The notes beneath the pieces were generated by a model. That model saw nothing but the letters and a program-made list of their open reading frames with translations, did not search any database and had not been told where the DNA came from. Shown here one piece after another: positions 1 through 12,182 of a stretch of DNA of 64,000 nucleotides (within the stretch, counting starts at the first letter, position 1; each line of letters begins with the position of its first letter). The DNA comes from Lasioglossum baleicum (Eukaryota > Arthropoda > Insecta > Hymenoptera > Halictidae). Position numbers and translations under genes: made by a program. The stretch covers positions 2,568,786 to 2,632,785 of the forward strand of contig NC_134929.1 of NCBI RefSeq assembly GCF_051020765.1. Direction: 5' to 3'.

Positions 1-3000
1 TTACTTCGTCGCGTACCCTGGTATAAAGCAGCGAAAGCAATTTAGATATCGTGAAACGGTTCGAATTTCTTTTCTTGCTGTTCTTGGAAATTCTGAAATT
101 GTCAACTCAGTGGTCGGCACAGGCCGAGGCAGCTCAGGCCCGTATCTATCCCAGACCGTGCGAACTGCGTACAAAATTTCTGTTTATGAAACATTAGAAA
201 TTCCATTTCTTTATACACATATTTTTAGCGTGTCTTTCTTAACATGTATGAATTAAATGAAACGAGGCTTCATTAACTGATCTATTTTTATTGAATGGAG
301 TAGAATTACACTGTCCAACAAATTTCAACTTTTTTTATGTTCCCCAATTACTGTAGGGTCCTTCTTATAGAGTTTTTCGCGCTGATTCCGAATCTGTTTT
401 CAATTTTTTTCCTATACGCACAGTTTTTCAGGAACAAGGCTTTGAAAAAAAACATATTTTTCAACTTCAAACAAATATTGTGATGTTATTATAAAAGATA
501 TTGAATTGTTCTTTCTGGCAAAAGATTCTGTAGACTTTCCCGAATACAGTGATATCCAATATTAATACATTATGATTGATTAAACATGTTTAAACAATGA
601 TTAAATAAGGAGAGATTTCGTCGCGTCGGCGCACAGTGGAAAATTTGGACCAGACTCCATTCAAAATCAAAGAACTTTCGATAGAAATGAGGTAGAGCGA
701 TTAAATTTTTTTTAAATGAAAGCTGAAACTTTGCAGAATATGGGAAAAATAGGGAAGTTATGGTACGAACGTTTTTTAACCGAGAAAATTCGTTAAACAT
801 GTAGAATTTAAAGAAATCGATTTTGCAATATCCTGAGGTCGTAGACAAATTTTGAGACCAGATTTGAAATCGGCGTGAAAAAATCTACGGGAAATGATAT
901 ATAGCAAAAATTTAAAAAAAATTTTCCGCGCGTGGTATTGGAAAAACCACAATTTTCTCGAAATTGTGCAAGTTTAACGAATTTTCTCAACGTTAAAAAA
1001 CGTTCTCACCATAATCTCCCTATTTTTCCCATATTCTGTAATGTTTCAGCTTTAATTTTTAAAAAATTTCATCGCTCTACCTTATTTCTATCAAAAGTTC
1101 TTCGATTTTGTCTCCGATTTGGACGAAAGGTCACACTGTGCGCCGTCTCCAGATTCTGACTTTTCGCCTCATGCTTTCGAAACTTCGGTAACGTGAAAAC
1201 TCAGCCCGTCTGAGTGCCTGTTCAATTGCTTGCGCGCTACACACAAGCGTACCTCTACTCTGTCTGTGTGAACTACCTGCTCGACTGATCGACGCGTTCC
1301 TTCGATTTTCACGTTGCCGAAGTTTCGGAAGCATGAGGCGAAAAGTCGGAATCTGGAGACGGCGCGCATTTGAATCCCGGCACAGCGAGCGACGCGGCGA
1401 TAACAGAACATACGGACAATAGGACGTCCTTATATTAGGGTATGTATTCGGATAATGGGGGTACGGATACGGGAGTCTCTACTGTATTCAAAGAACAAGT
1501 AGACATAATTGAAATCGTAATTCTAATTGCAATATTTTGTAGGACTCAATATAAATAGTACCGTATACTCATCTTTTTTTATCGATGAATATGATCACTA
1601 ACTAAAATAAATTCCTAATAAGAAAAAAAAATGTTAACAACCCATTAAAAAGGCGTTAAAAACGCGACTGAACATGTTGGTGAAAGTCCCATTTGGGGGT
1701 GAACGGAACTTTTAAGCTAGTGCTTGAAGCGGACCCTGGGATTCGGCAAGACCGCAGATGTGGCAACCAAACCTTGGGGTTTTCCAGCCATCTGGAAACT
1801 ATCGAAACGGTGTAGCTTCGAATAATTTTCTGCCAGGGCGGCGAAGACTTCGGTCGCCGTGGCCAAGTGGTGCAATAAACACGGCCAGGTAACCCGACGC
1901 GCGTCGGCCAGCCAGACATATCGGCATGAAACTACTAACAAGTTAATTGCAGACCTTGTTTATTTTTCGTAATTGTTTCATGTAAATGACGCTAGCTGCT
2001 TCGTGTGGCGTTCTTCCGATTAAAAAAAGACTAATCTCAAGATAGAATTTGGACTGTGGATAGTGGATTTATTCAAAGTCTTCGAATAACGGCACAATCA
2101 ATTTTCTACCGAAACCGAAATAATACCGGTATTCTTTCGGTTTTTCCAATGCTTAGGTTGTTCCAAATGAAAAAGGAACTACAGGCCACTTAATGTTCCG
2201 TCGTAAAACCCTCCGCGCGAAGGAACAAGCGCGAGTCCGAATTCACAGGCGAGGCCGTCATAAAACATTCAGCTAAAGACCTTCCAGATGTACCTTCCAA
2301 CAAAGTGATTTTTAGCCAGCCGAAAGAAGCACAGCCGATGTAGCCAGATGTATTTCGACCTTTTATACCGTTAAGGTACTAAACTTTATACCGTAGCTAC
2401 CTGCAACCGAACATACTCCTTGGTTTCAAATCCTTGCTTTAGTTTATTAAAAGGAAGTAGACTCGTTTTCAGGATTGCAAGGGTGCGGGATTCGCCTCTT
2501 ATTCTCATCTCTCGATAATAATACAAACACGGGGTTTTTCACTAGTCAAAAACGCTAGATAAAGATCGATCTAGGACACTATCTGCCTCAAAAGTTCTAT
2601 TTTTTCGTTTACAAGGCGTAATTGGCATTATTCGGCAGCATGTAGCTATGAAAATAGCTTGTATGCTTCCGAATAATGCAAATTACGGTGACGACTAATG
2701 CAAATTTCGCCTCGTAAACGGAAAATAGGACCTTTGAGGGAGATGGGGCCCTAGATCGATCTTTTATCTAGCGTTTTTAACTAGTGAGAAACCCCGTGTT
2801 TGTATTATTATCGAGAGATGAGAAGAGGCGAATCCCGCACCCTTGCAATCCTGGAAAAAGGAGATACTGGAACTGCAGTTACTCGAATTAATATTCGGAC
2901 GTTCTAAAACAGACGAGAACTTTTTTAATATTGTACTAAACGATTTGAACTTTTTGGGGAGCTAGAGCAATTAGTTTACTACAGGATGTGAAAAGAAATT

Positions 3001-4322
3001 TTTTCAAAAATTACAATTGATCGGAATTGTATGAAAAAGTACTAAGAGTTGCATTTTACAACTTTTTTATGTGGGCCCATATTGAAAAATTGAAAAATAC
3101 GCTTTGTAGATCTGTGTCGACTAAACATATTTTGAAAATTTCGTCAAAATCGGTTGACGTTGCAATGAGCTACAAACGTTTAAAGATGGTAAAAATCGCA
3201 GATTTTCAGCCTACATCGAAGAATTCTTACATCTTTCAAGCCCTTTCGTTTTTTCCCGCATCAACCGATTTCGATGAAACTTTCACAGTGCACATTATTT
3301 ACGCAGGCCTACAAAACGTACTTTTTAAATTTTCAATATAGGCCCGCGCGAAAAAGTTGTAAAATGTAACTTTTAGTATTTTCTCTGCAATTCCGACCAA
3401 ATGCAATTTTTGAAAAAATTTCTTTTCACATGATGTAGTAAACTAATTGCTCTAGCTCCCCAAAAAGTTCGAATCGTATAGTACAATATTATAAAAGTTA
3501 TCATCTTTTTTAGATCGTCCGAATATTAATTCGTGTAACTGTACGTATTAGGGGATGATTAATGTATTACTAGTTTATTGATTTATGTGTAGGTTTACTC
3601 TTAATGTAACTGTAAAGAAAATTACGGCGAGGGGGGAAGAACGTAACATTCAATTTGTACATATAGTTTCCATCTCTCTTGCGATCAATGCAGACAATTT
3701 TTATTTTGCACAAAGATCCGCAGTCTAGGAAAAATAATATAGATATAATAGAAATAAATAAAATTTAATATTTTTTTATATCGGGTTTATTATTTCGTTT
3801 TCATTCAGAATCGGTATTTGGAATTGTCGGTAAAAAGGAAGACTGCTACATATTTGTACAATATGTAGAAATTCATTTCACCGACATTACCAACATTACT
3901 GACATAACCTCACCGACGGTGCTGCCCTGTATAACGGCATCCGCCGCTCCACACAGACTCCACGAGCTGCCTTCCATCTGGACGGAAGAAGCTGCCCTCT
4001 AGATGCTGTGACGGCGGACTTTGTTACATCTATGCGTATTTCTGGAAGCCCGCTGGCATGAACTCCACACTCTTTCCAGATGTACTCCAACCGTTGCTCC
4101 GAGCAGCCAATAAGCGGCGTCTGGAACGATACTGCCCTCCAAATTCACTCCACGCTCTGGACTATTCCTGGCAGTTCCAAACTGTGCTATCAGGGCCGTG
4201 TTTGTATTATCACGCAATGAGAACGCCAATCCCGCACCCTTGCAATCTTGCAAATCGGCTGAATCCTAGCCCGGCCGGCAGGACCTGGGCTTAGAGCCCT
4301 CGGCAGGTGAAAATCGCGCCCT
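1..4322 (-). repeat. Partial 7.75-kb repeat unit, inverted left copy
   Basis: This stretch is the reverse complement of the first ~4.3 kb of the tandem unit to the right. Position p here matches position 8751-p in copy 1 and 16505-p in copy 2. Base 1 pairs with base 8750, so the copy continues beyond the left edge. It differs from copy 1 by scattered substitutions (for example near 704, and in the block 4141-4165), so it is more diverged than the right-hand copies are from each other. Homology extends to about 4322, which is 126 bp further into the unit start than copy 1 retains. Short open frames inside it are not supported as genes. Confidence 0.95.
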
Positions 4323-4555
4323 TTTGTGCACAGGTGCCAGGCTGAAACCGAGCCGGTGTGCCGTCGGGGTGTTTACCATCGTGAGTTGTGCTGGGTGATT
4401 AGTTTATGGTTATATTTCCTAGTTATATTTTCTATATACAGAATTTTTCAGTGATGTTAGTTTTACACTTAGACCATATATACCTATAGACCCGGCGCAG
4501 ATAATTTGGCCCTCGGAAAAGATGAAGACGGTGTGACGTCACGTTCTCGAAAGAT
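4323..4555. other. Spacer between head-to-head repeat arrays
   Basis: This 233-bp sequence separates the inverted unit copies and is absent from the unit-unit junctions at 12178-12182 and 19932-19936. Its middle part (about 4371-4470) matches the reverse complement of 51195-51335 in this window, with an internal length difference. The spacer is therefore at least partly a dispersed repeat fragment, captured or retained when the arms formed. No gene is seen. Confidence 0.85.
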
Positions 4556-5210
4556 CCCTGATAGCACAGTTTGGAACTGCCAGGAAAAGTCCAGAGCGTG
4601 GAGTGAATGTGGAGGGCAGTATCGTTCCAGACGCCGCTTATTGGCTGCTCGGAGCAACGGTTGGAGTACATCTGGAAAGAGTGTGGAGTTCATGCCAGCG
4701 GGCTTCCAGAAATACGCATAGATGTAACAAAGTCCGCCGTCACAGCATCTAGAGGGCAGCTTCTTCCGTCCAGATGGAAGGCAGCTCGTGGAGTCTGTGT
4801 GGAGCGGCGGATGCCGTTATACAGGGCAGCACCGTCGGTGAGGTTATGTCAGTAATGTTGGTAATGTCGGTGAAATGAATTTCTACATATTGTACAAATA
4901 TGTAGCAGTCTTCCTTTTTACCGACAATTCCAAATACCGATTCTGAATGAAAACGAAATAATAAACCCGATATAAAAAAATATTAAATTTTATTTATTTC
5001 TATTATATCTATATTATTTTTCCTAGACTGCGGATCTTTGTGCAAAATAAAAATTGTCTGCATTGATCGCAAGAGAGATGGAAACTATATGTACAAATTG
5101 AATGTTACGTTCTTCCCCCCTCGCCGTAATTTTCTTTACAGTTACATTAAGAGTAAACCTACACATAAATCAATAAACTAGTAATACATTAATCATCCCC
5201 TAATACGTAC

Positions 5211-5874
5211 AGTTACACGAATTAATATTCGGACGATCTAAAAAAGATGATAACTTTTATAATATTGTACTATACGATTCGAACTTTTTGGGGAGCTAGA
5301 GCAATTAGTTTACTACATCATGTGAAAAGAAATTTTTTCAAAAATTGCATTTGGTCGGAATTGCAGAGAAAATACTAAAAGTTACATTTTACAACTTTTT
5401 CGCGCGGGCCTATATTGAAAATTTAAAAAGTACGTTTTGTAGGCCTGCGTAAATAATGTGCACTGTGAAAGTTTCATCGAAATCGGTTGATGCGGGAAAA
5501 AACGAAAGGGCTTGAAAGATGTAAGAATTCTTCGATGTAGGCTGAAAATCTGCGATTTTTACCATCTTTAAACGTTTGTAGCTCATTGCAACGTCAACCG
5601 ATTTTGACGAAATTTTCAAAATATGTTTAGTCGACACAGATCTACAAAGCGTATTTTTCAATTTTTCAATATGGGCCCACATAAAAAAGTTGTAAAATGC
5701 AACTCTTAGTACTTTTTCATACAATTCCGATCAATTGTAATTTTTGAAAAAATTTCTTTTCACATCCTGTAGTAAACTAATTGCTCTAGCTCCCCAAAAA
5801 GTTCAAATCGTTTAGTACAATATTAAAAAAGTTCTCGTCTGTTTTAGAACGTCCGAATATTAATTCGAGTAACT
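5211..5874. mobile_element. Foldback element inside the unit
   Basis: The stretch reads as a diverged inverted repeat. Its left end AGTTACACGAATTAATATTC pairs with GAATATTAATTCGAGTAACT at the right, and matching continues inward to the centre near 5543. Equivalent copies lie at 12965-13628, 20719-21382 and, inverted, 2877-3540. A diverged copy sits at about 49136-49813, and split fragments are at 9545-9650 and 10190-10285. No coding capacity is recognised. A non-autonomous foldback or MITE-like element is the likely identity; the superfamily is unknown. Confidence 0.75.
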
Positions 5875-5897
5875 GCAGTTCCAGTATCTCCTTTTTC

Positions 5898-6281
5898 CAG
5901 GATTGCAAGGGTGCGGGATTCGCCTCTTCTCATCTCTCGATAATAATACAAACACGGGGTTTCTCACTAGTTAAAAACGCTAGATAAAAGATCGATCTAG
6001 GGCCCCATCTCCCTCAAAGGTCCTATTTTCCGTTTACGAGGCGAAATTTGCATTAGTCGTCACCGTAATTTGCATTATTCGGAAGCATACAAGCTATTTT
6101 CATAGCTACATGCTGCCGAATAATGCCAATTACGCCTTGTAAACGAAAAAATAGAACTTTTGAGGCAGATAGTGTCCTAGATCGATCTTTATCTAGCGTT
6201 TTTGACTAGTGAAAAACCCCGTGTTTGTATTATTATCGAGAGATGAGAATAAGAGGCGAATCCCGCACCCTTGCAATCCTG
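5898..6281. mobile_element. Palindromic MITE, CAGGATTGCAAGGG termini
   Basis: The ~384-bp element has terminal inverted repeats beginning CAGGATTGCAAGGGTGCGGG. Its arms are complementary through most of their length, with the centre near 6090. It recurs in copies 2 and 3 (13652-14035, 21406-21789) and inverted at 2470-2853. Its internal arm, containing CGATAATACAAACACGGGG and CGCTAGATAAA, is shared with elements at 30240-30620, 33637-33860 and 40896-41118 that have other termini. No target duplication was identified. Confidence 0.8.
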
Positions 6282-7379
6282 AAAACGAGTCTACTTCCTT
6301 TTAATAAACTAAAGCAAGGATTTGAAACCAAGGAGTATGTTCGGTTGCAGGTAGCTACGGTATAAAGTTTAGTACCTTAACGGTATAAAAGGTCGAAATA
6401 CATCTGGCTACATCGGCTGTGCTTCTTTCGGCTGGCTAAAAATCACTTTGTTGGAAGGTACATCTGGAAGGTCTTTAGCTGAATGTTTTATGACGGCCTC
6501 GCCTGTGAATTCGGACTCGCGCTTGTTCCTTCGCGCGGAGGGTTTTACGACGGAACATTAAGTGGCCTGTAGTTCCTTTTTCATTTGGAACAACCTAAGC
6601 ATTGGAAAAACCGAAAGAATACCGGTATTATTTCGGTTTCGGTAGAAAATTGATTGTGCCGTTATTCGAAGACTTTGAATAAATCCACTATCCACAGTCC
6701 AAATTCTATCTTGAGATTAGTCTTTTTTTAATCGGAAGAACGCCACACGAAGCAGCTAGCGTCATTTACATGAAACAATTACGAAAAATAAACAAGGTCT
6801 GCAATTAACTTGTTAGTAGTTTCATGCCGATATGTCTGGCTGGCCGACGCGCGTCGGGTTACCTGGCCGTGTTTATTGCACCACTTGGCCACGGCGACCG
6901 AAGTCTTCGCCGCCCTGGCAGAAAATTATTCGAAGCTACACCGTTTCGATAGTTTCCAGATGGCTGGAAAACCCCAAGGTTTGGTTGCCACATCTGCGGT
7001 CTTGCCGAATCCCAGGGTCCGCTTCAAGCACTAGCTTAAAAGTTCCGTTCACCCCCAAATGGGACTTTCACCAACATGTTCAGTCGCGTTTTTAACGCCT
7101 TTTTAATGGGTTGTTAACATTTTTTTTTCTTATTAGGAATTTATTTTAGTTAGTGATCATATTCATCGATAAAAAAAGATGAGTATACGGTACTATTTAT
7201 ATTGAGTCCTACAAAATATTGCAATTAGAATTACGATTTCAATTATGTCTACTTGTTCTTTGAATACAGTAGAGACTCCCGTATCCGTACCCCCATTATC
7301 CGAATACATACCCTAATATAAGGACGTCCTATTGTCCGTATGTTCTGTTATCGCCGCGTCGCTCGCTGTGCCGGGATTC

Positions 7380-8132
7380 AAATGCGCGCCGTCTCCAGAT
7401 TCCGACTTTTCGCCTCATGCTTCCGAAACTTCGGCAACGTGAAAATCGAAGGAACGCGTCGATCAGTCGAGCAGGTAGTTCACACAGACAGAGTAGAGGT
7501 ACGCTTGTGTGTAGCGCGCAAGCAATTGAACAGGCACTCAGACGGGCTGAGTTTTCACGTTACCGAAGTTTCGAAAGCATGAGGCGAAAAGTCAGAATCT
7601 GGAGACGGCGCACAGTGTGACCTTTCGTCCAAATCGGAGACAAAATCGAAGAACTTTTGATAGAAATAAGGTAGAGCGATGAAATTTTTTAAAAATTAAA
7701 GCTGAAACATTACAGAATATGGGAAAAATAGGGAGATTATGGTGAGAACGTTTTTTAACGTTGAGAAAATTCGTTAAACTTGCACAATTTCGAGAAAATT
7801 GTGGTTTTTCCAATACCACGCGCGGAAAATTTTTTTTAAATTTTTGCTATATATCATTTCCCGTAGATTTTTTCACGCCGATTTCAAATCTGGTCTCAAA
7901 ATTTGTCTACGACCTCAGGATATTGCAAAATCGATTTCTTTAAATTCTACATGTTTAACGAATTTTCTCGGTTAAAAAACGTTCGTACCATAACTTCCCT
8001 ATTTTTCCCATATTCTGCAAAGTTTCAGCTTTCATTTAAAAAAAATTTCATCGCTCTACCTCATTTCTATCGAAAGTTCTTTGATTTTGAATGGAGTCTG
8101 GTCCAAATTTTCCACTGTGCGCCGACGCGACG
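7380..8132. mobile_element. Two adjoining inverted-repeat modules in the unit
   Basis: Module one (7380-7616) has GCGCCGTCTCCAGATTC at its left, with the complement GAATCTGGAGACGGCGC at its right. Between them lies a GC-rich loop. Module two (about 7607-8132) pairs GGCGCACAGTGT with ACTGTGCGCC and extends through the AT-rich arms. A related first half recurs at 11625-11850 next to a different partner. These look like nested foldback elements. They recur at +7,754 and +15,508 and inverted at 619-1371. Confidence 0.7.
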
Positions 8133-11100
8133 AAATCTCTCCTTATTTAATCATTGTTTAAACATGTTTAATCAATCATAATGTATTAATATTGGATATC
8201 ACTGTATTCGGGAAAGTCTACAGAATCTTTTGCCAGAAAGAACAATTCAATATCTTTTATAATAACATCACAATATTTGTTTGAAGTTGAAAAATATGTT
8301 TTTTTTCAAAGCCTTGTTCCTGAAAAACTGTGCGTATAGGAAAAAAATTGAAAACAGATTCGGAATCAGCGCGAAAAACTCTATAAGAAGGACCCTACAG
8401 TAATTGGGGAACATAAAAAAAGTTGAAATTTGTTGGACAGTGTAATTCTACTCCATTCAATAAAAATAGATCAGTTAATGAAGCCTCGTTTCATTTAATT
8501 CATACATGTTAAGAAAGACACGCTAAAAATATGTGTATAAAGAAATGGAATTTCTAATGTTTCATAAACAGAAATTTTGTACGCAGTTCGCACGGTCTGG
8601 GATAGATACGGGCCTGAGCTGCCTCGGCCTGTGCCGACCACTGAGTTGACAATTTCAGAATTTCCAAGAACAGCAAGAAAAGAAATTCGAACCGTTTCAC
8701 GATATCTAAATTGCTTTCGCTGCTTTATACCAGGGTACGCGACGAAGTAATAAAACGTCGATAAAACTGGGCAATTACTTTGACCGTCGCGAGGGCCAAT
8801 AAGTCCTGGGTAGTTACCAAAACAACTCTGGATTTTCTGCACGAAATTACCTGAACCTTTTCCCAGAATGTTCGTTTGACAAGCAAATTTTCACATAATC
8901 ATCCATTTCATTTCCAAAGTACAGTACCAGGACCTCGACGAACCGGCTTGATCGAGAGACAAACAGCCCGGACAAATTAAGGCCCGATGGATAATTGAGA
9001 CCCGAGGGAAACCACGTCTTACCCTGCCATAGTCCGGCCACTCTAAGCGACCGTGATTATCCTTACGGGCACCGTCGCGTCGGTTCTTCCACGCCATAAT
9101 TAATCCTCCGGCAACCCTCCCTCTCTTCCCAGTTTTCCCCGAAATTCTATACTCTATACAATTGTACTTGCAGCTTGCAGCTATTCCTTCTGACGCGATA
9201 ACGGTAACGTTAGCGTATCTGCTTTATAATATTTGTCATTGTTGTAATATCCTGCAATTTCTACCATCTTTAACCCTTAGCACTCCAGTGGTGACTCGAA
9301 ATCACCACTAAAAATTGCTGTCCCATTATGCAAAATATTGTTTACATTGTTAAACATGTTGGTAGCTAATCAATTACTAAACCTTTAATTATTGTATGAG
9401 GTATTACAATCAATTTCATATCCATCAAATGAAAAGAATCGTATAGAACGAAATTATTCTACCTAGAACGAGATGTTTCATTTTCGAGTTAAAACAGCTC
9501 CGAAATTAAAACAGCTGCAAATGGTTAATTATTATAACTATCTTTTAAATTTTCAATATAGGCCCCACATAAAAAAGTTGTGAAATGCAACATTTAGTAC
9601 CTATTTTCTCTACAATTCCGGCCAACTGCAATTTCTGGAAAAATATCTTTAGGATGACGGGTAATTCAGTGTCTATGATGTTTTGCGTGGTTAACAGACA
9701 ACGATATAGGTATTTATTAAAACAATAACACGTAACAATAACAAAACAAAACAAGATGTAATAATAATAACAATAACGAGAAAACTAGATTATAAACGTT
9801 AATGACTATCGAGTACTAACAAAGTACAGAGATATAAATTAACGTAGCGCGGGCAACTCTAGAGCGATGCGTTCTCAACGAGTGCCACAAGCTTTTTTTC
9901 CACTGGTAAAAATCCTTTTTGGTGGGAGGATTAGCAACGTGAGAAAGACCGTTAAAATAAGGGGAGGAATTCTCCGTTCCTCAAGAGTAAGGAGAAAGTT
10001 TCCTTCCCCAAAACAATTCAAAGTCGTCGCTGCCAAGGACATTGCAACGGTTGAGTCAGGGTTCTGGTAATCGTCACTTTTACGACCGAATCCTCAACGC
10101 AACCGTCCACAGCGCGCACTTGAGAAGGATGAAATTTCCGCGTCCGGAAAGTCCCTCTTTCCAACGCGCCATGTCCACTACATATCTTTTCACATCGTGC
10201 AGTAAACTAATTTCTCCAACTTCTCACGAAAAGTCCAAATCCATATAGTCCAACATTAAAAAAGTTACAGTTACTCGAATTAATACAACCCCTGGCAGAA
10301 AGTTTCCGATCCGGAGGCATTGATACGGATTTTACAGAAAACTATTACTTTATGGAGTTGAAACTGATGGGAAATTAAATGGGGCTTATTAAAGAATGAA
10401 GAACAACAAATTAACATAGGCTTCCATTTATTATAACAAAGAAACGAGAAAATAAACAAAATGTTACACGGAAAAAAGTTAATAGACCCATTAATAGATC
10501 TGCTGGAAGAAAGTTTCCCATTTGATTTACAGTCTCCGCAACACCAAATTTCTGCAACAATTACTGTTGGATGATTCTTATAGAGTTTTTTGCGCTGATT
10601 CCGAATCTGCCCTTAATATTTCTCCTAGATACAAATTTCGGATCACGAATAATAGATACAAAATTTGTAATTAGTTACTCGAAGATATAGATACACAGGG
10701 GACCACCTGTAGCGGTATTTTCGAATACCTCGAAACCATTCTGCACTTCGCAATCATAACTTAAATTGTGTTTCTTTTTTTTCAATTACAGAAAGTGGAC
10801 AGCGAAAGTCGACAGCGCGAACTGCATCAATTCTTTAAGTTGAAAATAAATGTAGACAATTAAAAAATGTTTTTGGTTAAACTTTTCATTAAAACTCGAA
10901 GCAATAAGTATTTACCGAACAAAACGATTATAGATGCGGGATTCGATTCGGGGCCAGAAGATTCCCAGCCGTATACATATATGTACTTGTTTTGTTAACG
11001 ACTACCCAACCTCTAAAAAATTATAAAAAAATTAAGAACGGTTGCTTCAATAATATCCAAGTACTGAATTCTTATAAAACTGGAGTCTCTAACACTTCAA

Positions 11101-12182
11101 TACAAAACATGCATTTTCTTGGAATTTTTGGAGGTTTTCAATTTTTTAAAACATGTTTCCGTAATCCGAAAAATCTGAAAAAATACACATTAATAATCAG
11201 GATGAGACACAACTAACGTAATAATATAAATGTGGTCAACTGAAGACTTTGATGTATGTATATACATAAAATCGGCAATTTTATGTTTTCCGATTTGTTT
11301 AAAAATCGATTTTGCAACCAAAAATTTTGAAAAAAATCTCAGTAGTGTATGCTATTCGGTAGAATATTCATGAATTTTTTCATAATTTTCTGTTGAACAT
11401 GACGTGACTAAAAACAAATTTGGTTGGATACTTCTGACCATCTTTTCCGGCTATACCTTAAGAATCAACGAAAACATTATTTAAAAAATACAAAATATAT
11501 TTCTTTTTACATCGTTAAACCGATTTTTCAAAAAAAATTAGGCCTAATTTCTCTTCGATATCTCTTTTAGATCAAAAGTTATAGCAAAATGTGCGTCGCG
11601 CCGCGTGCTGTGCCCGAGATTCAAATGCGCGCCGTCTCCAGATTCCAACTTTTCGCCTCATCCTTCCGAAACTTCGGCAACGTGAAAATCGACGGAACGC
11701 GTCGGCGTCGATCAGTCGAGCAGGTAGTCACACGGACATGGTAGAGGTACGTTTGTTGTGTAGCGCGCGTGCAATCGAACATGCACCAACACGGGCAAGC
11801 GCGGTCGACACCGCTCACGGATACGACGATACGTCAGGGAAGGGGAAACTGCCGTTCAGTTTTCAGCAGTTTTCAGTTATTCTCTCAACTCTCAACCAGT
11901 GTCGCCAGAAAGTGACCGAACCGTCACTCGAGGGGAATACAAGGTACCCCCTCTTTGATGACCAGAGTAATATGTGATACGTTGCGCGTGCGCGATGGAG
12001 ACGCAACAACGACTGACATTTCGCAGGTTTTAGGTTATTGCCGCGTATCGTATCGTACCTATTATGTACATATGAATCATGTGGGTCGTTCTAAATAGAG
12101 ACTGTAAATATTCTTTATTATAAATAAAATTAATTGTAACATGTGGGAGTTTCAGTCGTGAAGCGAAGTATGAATGCGCGAT

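Larger units (their letters stand above)
4556..12182 (+). repeat. 7.75-kb tandem repeat unit, copy 1 (5' truncated)
   Basis: This is the first right-facing copy of the 7,754-bp unit. It begins at CCCTGATAGCACAG and lacks the first ~126 bp present in copies 2 and 3. Equivalent positions recur exactly 7,754 and 15,508 bp downstream. The unit carries several foldback elements (5211-5874, 5898-6281, 7380-7616, 7607-8132) and GC-rich patches near 7350-7560 and 11590-11850. It has no rRNA, tRNA or recognisable protein gene. The longest open frames are 115 and 128 codons with no familiar motif. The final ~330 bp are a dispersed transposon end also present at 57505-57840. Confidence 0.95.

Noticed and set aside
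1..8750. Palindrome at 4376 as a sequencing fold-back artefact
   Set aside because: The arms differ by substitutions and reach different unit positions, with a spacer related to sequence elsewhere. An artefact would give identical arms. It cannot be fully excluded without reads.
8495..8842. 115-codon frame repeated in every unit copy (also 16249-16596, 24003-24350)
   Set aside because: It recurs only because the unit recurs. No domain, start context or codon signature supports coding, and it spans low-complexity AT-rich repeat sequence.
11591..11977. 128-codon frame in the unit
   Set aside because: It lies across the GC-rich inverted-repeat module and a transposon end. The composition explains the open frame, and no known motif is present.
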